This document shows positions 1-4,574 of a DNA stretch of 5,808 nt, piece after piece. The stretch spans positions 1 through 5,808 of the forward strand of contig JANNNX010000017.1 of NCBI GenBank assembly GCA_031398745.1. Reading direction: 5' to 3'. The translations under genes and the position numbers were made by a program. Origin of the DNA: JANNNX01 sp031398745. Lineage in GTDB: Bacteria > Actinomycetota > Acidimicrobiia > Acidimicrobiales > CADCSY01. The notes under the pieces are model-generated. The model had not been told where the DNA came from and searched no databases. It saw nothing but the letters and a program-made list of their open reading frames with translations. Numbering within the stretch: the stretch's first letter is position 1; each line of letters opens with the position of its first letter.

Positions 1-376
1 TGGTGGGGTGCAGACCGTCGACGTCCTTGTCGGGGTCGACGGCCGTCAGCACCGCGTCGAAGTCGATCTGGGGCGGCGCCGGGTGCTGCACGAGTAGGGC
101 GTCGACCGCGTCGTCGGCGTTCAGCCGGTGCACGGCGGCGACCACGTCGGCGGTGGTGGCGTCGTCGGGCAGCTGGACATGGGGGCTGGCGCAGCCGAGC
201 TCCTCAGCCTTGGCCATCTTCATCCCCACGTAGCGGGCGCTGGCCTCGTCGCCGCCCACCAACACGGTGGCCAGCCCGGGCACGTGGCCGGCCGCGGTGA
301 GGGCCTCGATGCGGGGTAGGAGGTCGGCGAAGACGGCCTCGGCCACCGGCGCCCCCGGCAGCAGGACGGCGCTCAA
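1..376 (-). CDS. folD: FolD, methylenetetrahydrofolate dehydrogenase / methenyltetrahydrofolate cyclohydrolase (N-terminal 125 residues; 3' end outside window)
   Basis: FolD is a cytoplasmic enzyme that oxidises 5,10-methylene-THF to methenyl-THF with NAD(P)+ and hydrolyses it to 10-formyl-THF, the formyl donor for PurN and PurH. I translated this stretch by hand. It shows the family's N-terminal catalytic domain: PGLATVLVGGDEAS (33-46), the Tyr-x-x-x-Lys pair Y49/K53 in RYVGMKMAKAEELG, the substrate-site glutamine Q97 and the signature DPDKDVDGLHP (114-124). The NAD(P)-binding domain lies beyond the left edge. The start chosen is TTG at 376-374, giving MSAVLLPG. It overlaps the purH stop by 4 bases (TTGA). 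No Shine-Dalgarno sequence precedes it, so translation probably depends on coupling to purH. The usual QLPLP motif reads QHPAP (97-101). Identity is firm; the exact start is less so. Confidence 0.93.
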   Translation of the reverse strand, partial: MSAVLLPGAPVAEAVFADLLPRIEALTAAGHVPGLATVLVGGDEASARYVGMKMAKAEELGCASPHVQLPDDATTADVVAAVHRLNADDAVDALLVQHPAPPQIDFDAVLTAVDPDKDVDGLHPT

Positions 377-1899
377 TGGAGGAAGTGCCGTTCGCCGGTG
401 AACACCATGGCGATGCCGTGCTCGTCGGCGGCGGCGATGACCTCGTCGTCCCGCACCGAGCCGCCGGGCTGCACGACCACCGCCACCCCGGTGGCGGCGG
501 CCGCGTCAAGCCCGTCACGGAACGGGTAGAAGGCGTCGGAGGCGCAGGCCCCCCCGGCAGCCCGGCCGGCCGCCTTCTTGGCTGCGATCTCCCCCGACTC
601 GACCCGGTTCTGCTGACCGGCGCCGATGCCTACCGCCTGGCCGCCGGCCACCAGCACGATCGCGTTGGAGCGCACGTGCCCGCAGATCCGCCACGCCAGC
701 TCGGCGTCGGCCCACTGGGCCTCGGTCGGCGCGGTCGTGGTCACCACCCGCCAGTCGGCCCGAGCGGCGGCGAAGTGGTGGGCGTCTTGCACCAGCCACC
801 CGCCCTGCAACTGGCGCAACTGCAGGCGCTCGTCTTCGGGGGCCCGGGCTTCGAGGACCCGGGTGGCCTTGCGCCGGCTCCGGAGGGCCTCGACCACCCC
901 GTCGTGGTAGCCGGGGGCGATGACGACGTCGGCCTGGGCGGCCGCCACCATGCGCTCGACCGTCGCCTGGTCGACCGGCCGGTTGAGGGCCACGATGCCG
1001 CCGAAGGCCGACCGCTCGTCGCCTTCGTAGGCCCGCTGGTAGGCGGTGGCCAGGTCGTCGGCCACGGACACCCCACAGGGATTGGCGTGCTTGATGATGG
1101 CCACCGCGGGCCGGTCGCCGAGGTCGTGGACCAGGGCCCAGGCCGCGTCGGCGTCGTAGAGGTTGAGGTAGCTGAGGGCGGAGCCTGCGTGCTGGACGAC
1201 GTCGTCCCACCAGCTGGTGGTGCCCATCGACCGGTACCGGGCGCCGACCTGGTGGGGGTTCTCGCCGTAGCGGAGGTCCTGCACCCGCTCCAGAGCCAGG
1301 TGCAGCGAGGGAGGCAGGGTGCGCTCGGCGTCCGCCGGGTCGCCGGCCACATGGCGCTCGTCGAACCAGGTGACGATCGAGGCGTCGTAGGCGGCGGTGT
1401 GGGCGAAGGCGTCGCGGGCCAGCCGGGCCCGGGTGGCGTCGGACAGGGCGCCGGACCGGCGCAGCTCGTCGAGGGCAGGGCCGTACTGGGCGGGGTCGGT
1501 GAGGATGCCGACGAAGGCGTGGTTCTTGGCCGCGGCCCGCACCATCGCCGGCCCGCCGATGTCGATGAGCTCGATACCGGGATCGTCCCGGAAGGGATAG
1601 AGGTTGGCCACCACCAGGCCGATGGGCTCGATGCCGTAGGTGGCCAGGTCGGCCTGGTGCCCGGCGTCGGTCGGGTCGGCCAGGATCGCCCCGTGGACCT
1701 TGGGGTGCAGGGTGACCACCCGGTGCCCGAGGATGGCGGGGTAGCCGGTGAGGTCGGCGACATCGGTGACCGGGAGACCGGCCTCGGCGATGGCCCGGGC
1801 GGTCCCCCCGCTCGACACCAGATCCCAACCGAGCTCGACCAGGCCGGCGGCCAGCTCGGTGACGCCGGACTTGTCGTAGACGGAGAGCAGCGCCCTCAT
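373..1899 (-). CDS. purH: PurH, bifunctional AICAR transformylase / IMP cyclohydrolase
   Basis: PurH catalyses the last two steps of IMP synthesis in the cytoplasm: formylation of AICAR with 10-formyl-THF, then ring closure. The protein is 508 residues, slightly under the usual 520-535. The N-terminal cyclohydrolase domain shows SVYDKSG (6-12), SSGGTA (29-34), TLHPKVHG (63-70), NLYPF (99-103), IDIGGPAMVRAAAKNH (112-127). The transformylase domain shows LRYGENPHQ (209-217), the catalytic KHANPCG (K270, H271), SAFGGIVA, SNAIVL, GIGAGQQNRV, SDAFYPFRDG, VQPGGSVRDDE and the C-terminal FTGERHFLH. The ATG at 1899 is chosen because the family starts here and GAGGAG lies 8 bases upstream; the same frame stays open to 2424 only because of high GC. 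It overlaps purN by ATGA and folD by TTGA. Oddities are Val62 where the family has Lys (RVKTLHP) and a short NLYPF-IDIGG linker. Confidence 0.98.
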   Translation of the reverse strand: MRALLSVYDKSGVTELAAGLVELGWDLVSSGGTARAIAEAGLPVTDVADLTGYPAILGHRVVTLHPKVHGAILADPTDAGHQADLATYGIEPIGLVVANLYPFRDDPGIELIDIGGPAMVRAAAKNHAFVGILTDPAQYGPALDELRRSGALSDATRARLARDAFAHTAAYDASIVTWFDERHVAGDPADAERTLPPSLHLALERVQDLRYGENPHQVGARYRSMGTTSWWDDVVQHAGSALSYLNLYDADAAWALVHDLGDRPAVAIIKHANPCGVSVADDLATAYQRAYEGDERSAFGGIVALNRPVDQATVERMVAAAQADVVIAPGYHDGVVEALRSRRKATRVLEARAPEDERLQLRQLQGGWLVQDAHHFAAARADWRVVTTTAPTEAQWADAELAWRICGHVRSNAIVLVAGGQAVGIGAGQQNRVESGEIAAKKAAGRAAGGACASDAFYPFRDGLDAAAATGVAVVVQPGGSVRDDEVIAAADEHGIAMVFTGERHFLH

Positions 1900-2519
1900 C
1901 GGTGGTGCTCCTCGACGGTGTCGGCAGGGTTCGCAGGGGCTGCCACGGCGGTGGCCTCGGCCCCGCCGTGCTCTGCGATGAAGCGGCGGATGGTGGCCGG
2001 GTAGAGGCGGCGCTCCACCGCCTTGATCCGCTCGTGGAGGTCCTCGACGGTGTCGCCCTCGAGGACGGGAACCGCCTCCTGGGCCAGGATCGGACCGCTG
2101 TCCATCTCCAGGGTGGCCAGGTGCACGGTGGTGCCGGTCACCTTGACCCCGGCGGCCAGGGCGTCGGCCACCGAGTGCCAGCCCGGGAAGGCCGGCAGCA
2201 GGGCGGGGTGGGTGTTGAGGATCCGGCCCGGGTGGGCGTCGTGGACCGGCGCGTCGAGCACCGTCCCGTAGCCGGCCATGACCACCAGCTCGACCCGATG
2301 GGCGGCCAGGGCGTCCACCACCTCGTGGGTGTAGGCCAGCCGATCGAAGTCGGCGCTGAAGTCGCGCCGGTCGATCAGGATCGCCGGTACCCCGTGCTCG
2401 GCGGCCACCTCGAGGGCCCGGCACACCCGGTCGGTGACGACGACCGCTACCGGGATCCCTTCGCCGAGGATGGCCTCCAGGATCGTCCCCGACCCCGACG
2501 CCAGCACACCGACCCGCAC
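1896..2519 (-). CDS. purN: PurN, phosphoribosylglycinamide (GAR) formyltransferase
   Basis: PurN transfers the formyl group of 10-formyl-THF to GAR, the third step of purine synthesis. The protein is 207 residues from the chosen start, normal for the family. Visible motifs are the glycine-rich loop VLASGSGT (5-12), VVMAGYGTVL (79-88), the catalytic block ILNTHPALLPAFPG (N102 and H104), GTTVH (129-133) and the catalytic aspartate D140 in EMDSGPILAQ. LYPATIRRF closes the fold and an alanine-rich tail of about 25 residues follows. I chose GTG at 2519 because family homology begins at VRVGVLASG and GGTAGG lies 9 bases upstream. An in-frame GTG at 2567, directly after the preceding stop, would add 16 residues (MWSPAVGRG...) with no family match. 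The gene overlaps purH by 4 bases. The loop reads SGTILEAIL rather than the commoner SGSNLQAL. Confidence 0.96.
   Translation of the reverse strand: MRVGVLASGSGTILEAILGEGIPVAVVVTDRVCRALEVAAEHGVPAILIDRRDFSADFDRLAYTHEVVDALAAHRVELVVMAGYGTVLDAPVHDAHPGRILNTHPALLPAFPGWHSVADALAAGVKVTGTTVHLATLEMDSGPILAQEAVPVLEGDTVEDLHERIKAVERRLYPATIRRFIAEHGGAEATAVAAPANPADTVEEHHR
1908..1913 (-). promoter_or_regulatory. Ribosome binding site of purH
   Basis: GAGGAG lies 8 bases before the purH ATG at 1899, inside the last codons of purN (Glu-Glu-His-His-Arg). It fixes the purH start and would let ribosomes finishing purN re-initiate on the overlapping ATGA. Confidence 0.8.
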
Positions 2520-2528
2520 CCGCCGGAA

Positions 2529-2534
2529 CCTACC
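2529..2534 (-). promoter_or_regulatory. Probable ribosome binding site of purN
   Basis: GGTAGG lies 9 bases upstream of the GTG at 2519. It supports that start over the in-frame GTG at 2567. Confidence 0.5.
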
Positions 2535-2541
2535 AGCCACC

Positions 2542-2560
2542 CCCCGGCCGACCGCCGGGG
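2542..2560 (-). terminator. GC-rich hairpin between the surface-protein genes and purN (terminator or attenuator-like, no U tract)
   Basis: Read on the minus strand, CCCCGGC and GCCGGGG form a perfect 7-bp stem around a 5-base loop (GGTCG). It sits in the 48 bases between the stop of the membrane-protein gene and the purN start. No run of T follows on either strand, so it is not a classical intrinsic terminator. High-GC actinobacteria often have U-less stems at gene ends, so partial termination is possible. It also lies just upstream of the purN ribosome binding site and could affect initiation. GC-rich DNA forms such stems by chance, hence the low confidence. Confidence 0.3.
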
Positions 2561-2567
2561 ACCACAC

Positions 2568-3470
2568 TCACCAGACCGGGACGAGCTCGCTGGCCGCCGC
2601 GGCCTGGGTCCGGCGCTGGCGGCGCCTGCTGATCCAGAGCCAGGCCATGGCCGCGTTATCGATGACGAAGACGACGAGCAGGACGATGAGCAGGTACGGG
2701 ATGTAGGTAGCCGACGCAATGGAGGCCACGGCCGGGCCGGCCCCCGACGCGCTGGACTCGAAGGCGATGGTGCCGAACACCGGCGCAGGTACCCGGGCCG
2801 ACATGTTCTGCTGCCAGGTCTCACCCGGGGCCAAGCTCGGCACGGCGACCTCGCCCAGGTCGACCAGGTCGCGGCTACCCCGCCCGGTCACCACGCTGTC
2901 GAGCGTTACGGCGTCGGCGGTGGCCGTCGAGACGTTCTGGACCCGAACGGTGACGTCGTAGGTGGTCGGGCCTCCCAGGGCCGAGCGCAGGGACGACACG
3001 ACGCCCTGCGAGTCCCGGCGGGCGTCGACGGTGACGGTCAACGATTGGCCGCTGCCCGACCCCACCACCGGTCCGACCGGGTGGCCGATCAGCTCGATGG
3101 GCGCAGTGGCCACCTCGCCAAAGTCGCTGGATGACGCCATCAACACACACGGGCAGGTGGTCGGTGGGGTCGCCACCGGCATGGTGCCGAACGTCGACGA
3201 GCCGTCCCGATCGAGGCCGAGCCCCTCGCTGGCCGACAAGTTGCAGTCGCTCGAGCTCCGCACGGCGGCGTTGCCGCAGATCGACAGGGTGACGTACCGG
3301 GCTTTGAAGCCGTCGACCGTCACCCCGACGCGCTCTCCCGGCGCCACCGCGGTCTTGTCGACCGTCACCGACGGTCCCGACGTGGTCGAGCCGGCGGCGC
3401 CAACGGCCTCGCCCAACGCGGCGGCGAGCACCAGGGCGGTCAGCGAGAACAGGAGCAGGCGACGCATCAT
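2568..3470 (-). CDS. Secreted, membrane-anchored protein with neocarzinostatin-like N-terminal domain
   Basis: This 300-residue protein has a signal peptide (MMRRLLLF..., cleavage near residues 22-26), two extracellular regions, a C-terminal membrane helix (about 257-280) and a basic tail (RRRQRR), so its bulk faces outward. Residues about 33-130 follow the order of the neocarzinostatin fold: PSVTVDKTAVAPGERV, then DGF, then a Cys (C65), an acidic Cys segment (SDCN, C76), DRDGSSTF, and a second Cys pair (C106, C108). This match is by eye and moderate. Residues about 140-250 look like a second beta-sandwich of the CARDB/DUF11 kind (YDVTVRVQNVSTATADAV, LAPGETWQQ). No specific function is recognised. 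The ATG at 3470 overlaps the DUF916-like gene by ATGA and has GAGGT 9 bases upstream; a second ATG follows at 3467. Overlap with the DUF916-like gene suggests a joint surface role. Confidence 0.85.
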   Translation of the reverse strand: MMRRLLLFSLTALVLAAALGEAVGAAGSTTSGPSVTVDKTAVAPGERVGVTVDGFKARYVTLSICGNAAVRSSSDCNLSASEGLGLDRDGSSTFGTMPVATPPTTCPCVLMASSSDFGEVATAPIELIGHPVGPVVGSGSGQSLTVTVDARRDSQGVVSSLRSALGGPTTYDVTVRVQNVSTATADAVTLDSVVTGRGSRDLVDLGEVAVPSLAPGETWQQNMSARVPAPVFGTIAFESSASGAGPAVASIASATYIPYLLIVLLVVFVIDNAAMAWLWISRRRQRRTQAAAASELVPVW

Positions 3471-4507
3471 GCGAGGCCGACCTCGGCGACCCTTCCACGA
3501 CGATGACGGAGGTAGGCACGCCGGGCTCGGAGGGCCAGGAACACGGCGAGGGCCAGGGCCAGCAGGGTGACCGGGGGGGCCAGGGCGAACCCGCTGCGGC
3601 CCGACGCCTCGTAGTTGGCCTCGTCGACGTCGTCGGGAGCGCCCAGCTCGACCGAGGTGAACGCCACCGCCGATCCCGGCACACCTTCGAAGGTGGTGGT
3701 GAACTCCACGTCCTCACCGGGGAGGAGTTCCTCCACCTCGTCTTCGACCACCGTTTGCTTGGCCACGCCGAACGGCCCCGACACGGTCACCTTGGGCACG
3801 CCGCCGAGGCGGACGTTGCCCCGGTTGCGGATCCGGTAGGTCACCGTGGCCGTACCGTCGAGGGGGTTGAGCGACGGCTCGTACGAGGTCTCGACCGTCT
3901 CGACGGCGAGGTCGGGCTGGACGGGGCCGGTGACCCGGAGGTACACCCGGGTGCCGGTGCGGCGGTCGACGGTGACCGACTTGCCGTCGGGGCCGGTGCC
4001 GGCGACGGGGCTGGACGCGAGGATGCCCCCGACATGATCGCCGGGGCTGGCGTCGGCGGGCACGGTGATGGTGATGGGCAGGGTCACCTCGGTGCCGGCC
4101 GGCACGGTGAGGGTCGTCTGGCCGACGTCTATCCAACTCCCGACGTCGGTGGGCTGGTCGCCACCGGCGAGGAGGTCGAACGCACCGACATCGTTGTTCA
4201 CCGCGTCGGTGGCGTAGATCTGGAAGTTCAGGGCCACGTTCCCATAGTTGTAGACGGTGATTGAGTCCTGCACCGTGGCACCAGGATCGAGCTCGTAGGA
4301 GAGGTCGGGCCGGTTCCCGGCCTGGGACGGATCGGACGATCCGGCCGGAGCCAACGCCCAGCTGTGGACCATCTCCTCGCCAGCCGGACCCGACGTTTGG
4401 GCAGGGGGCTGAGCCTCGACGGAGCCAGCGGGCGCAGCGCTCGACACAGCGAAGAGCACCACGGTGGCCGAGGCGGCGACGGTACGGAACAGGGAGGTCA
4501 GGGTCAT
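3467..4507 (-). CDS. DUF916 / WxL-interacting-protein-like type I membrane protein
   Basis: This is a 346-residue surface protein with a signal peptide (R8, hydrophobic 10-24, likely cut after VEA at 30-32). An Ig-like region (about 48-166) holds the features of DUF916, the WxL-interacting peptidoglycan-binding domain: YELDPGATVQDSITVYNYGN (71-90), NFQIYATDA, LTVPAGTEVTLPITITVP and PGDHVGGILAS (155-165). A second beta-rich region (about 196-300) contains TYRIRNRGNVRLGG. A membrane helix (about 307-326) and a basic tail (RARRAYLRHRRGR) follow. In Firmicutes, DUF916 proteins bind WxL proteins at the cell wall, so the WxL-like protein encoded 67 bases upstream is its likely partner (inference). 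The ATG at 4507 has AGGA 11 bases upstream, a slightly long spacing. Its stop overlaps the next gene. Family assignment is by motif, not by search. Confidence 0.87.
   Translation of the reverse strand: MTLTSLFRTVAASATVVLFAVSSAAPAGSVEAQPPAQTSGPAGEEMVHSWALAPAGSSDPSQAGNRPDLSYELDPGATVQDSITVYNYGNVALNFQIYATDAVNNDVGAFDLLAGGDQPTDVGSWIDVGQTTLTVPAGTEVTLPITITVPADASPGDHVGGILASSPVAGTGPDGKSVTVDRRTGTRVYLRVTGPVQPDLAVETVETSYEPSLNPLDGTATVTYRIRNRGNVRLGGVPKVTVSGPFGVAKQTVVEDEVEELLPGEDVEFTTTFEGVPGSAVAFTSVELGAPDDVDEANYEASGRSGFALAPPVTLLALALAVFLALRARRAYLRHRRGRVAEVGLA
3480..3484 (-). promoter_or_regulatory. Ribosome binding site of the neocarzinostatin-like membrane protein
   Basis: GAGGT ends 9 bases before the ATG at 3470. 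It favours the first of the two adjacent ATG codons and supports translation coupled to the DUF916-like gene. Confidence 0.55.
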
Positions 4508-4528
4508 ACGGTAAACGGTCCTGGTCGG

Positions 4529-4548
4529 GAACGGCAGGGGCGCCGTTC
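4529..4548 (-). other. Hairpin in the leader of the DUF916-like gene
   Basis: On the minus strand GAACGGC and GCCGTTC form a perfect 7-bp stem around GCCCCT; a G-T wobble would reduce the loop to CCCC. It lies in the 67-base gap after the WxL-like gene and ends about 21 bases before the ATG at 4507, just ahead of the AGGA ribosome binding site. No T run follows. It could be a weak terminator, a processing or stability site setting different levels of the two proteins, or chance. The rest of the gap is visibly poorer in GC than the genes, and I could not pick out a convincing promoter in it. Confidence 0.35.
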
Positions 4549-4574
4549 ATCGGATTGGGATTCTTGACGTTGCT

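Noticed and set aside
376..2004. A plus-strand open frame of 542 codons opposite purH
   Set aside because: It lies antisense to a certain gene, its protein is Gly/Val/Asp-rich with no recognisable motif, and long antisense frames are usual at this GC content.
1900..2424. A 175-codon N-terminal extension of PurH in the same frame
   Set aside because: It is out of frame with the real purN, has no family match, and the ATG at 1899 has a good ribosome binding site and the normal PurH N-terminus.
2520..2567. A 16-residue N-terminal extension of PurN from GTG at 2567
   Set aside because: The added residues do not match PurN and encode the hairpin region; the GTG at 2519 has a plausible ribosome binding site and the family N-terminus.
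1902..3134. A plus-strand open frame of 410 codons across purN and the membrane-protein gene
   Set aside because: It spans two unrelated minus-strand genes and their gap, and the product is low-complexity His/Gly/Arg-rich. It is a composition artefact.
4092..4105. A 14-bp perfect palindrome, GTGCCGGCCGGCAC
   Set aside because: It lies within coding sequence (VPAGTE), and a palindrome of this size is expected about once in a GC-rich stretch of this length.
3503..4264. A plus-strand open frame opposite the DUF916-like gene
   Set aside because: It is antisense to a gene with a clear signal peptide, domain and membrane helix, and its product is a Gly/Val/His-rich composition artefact.
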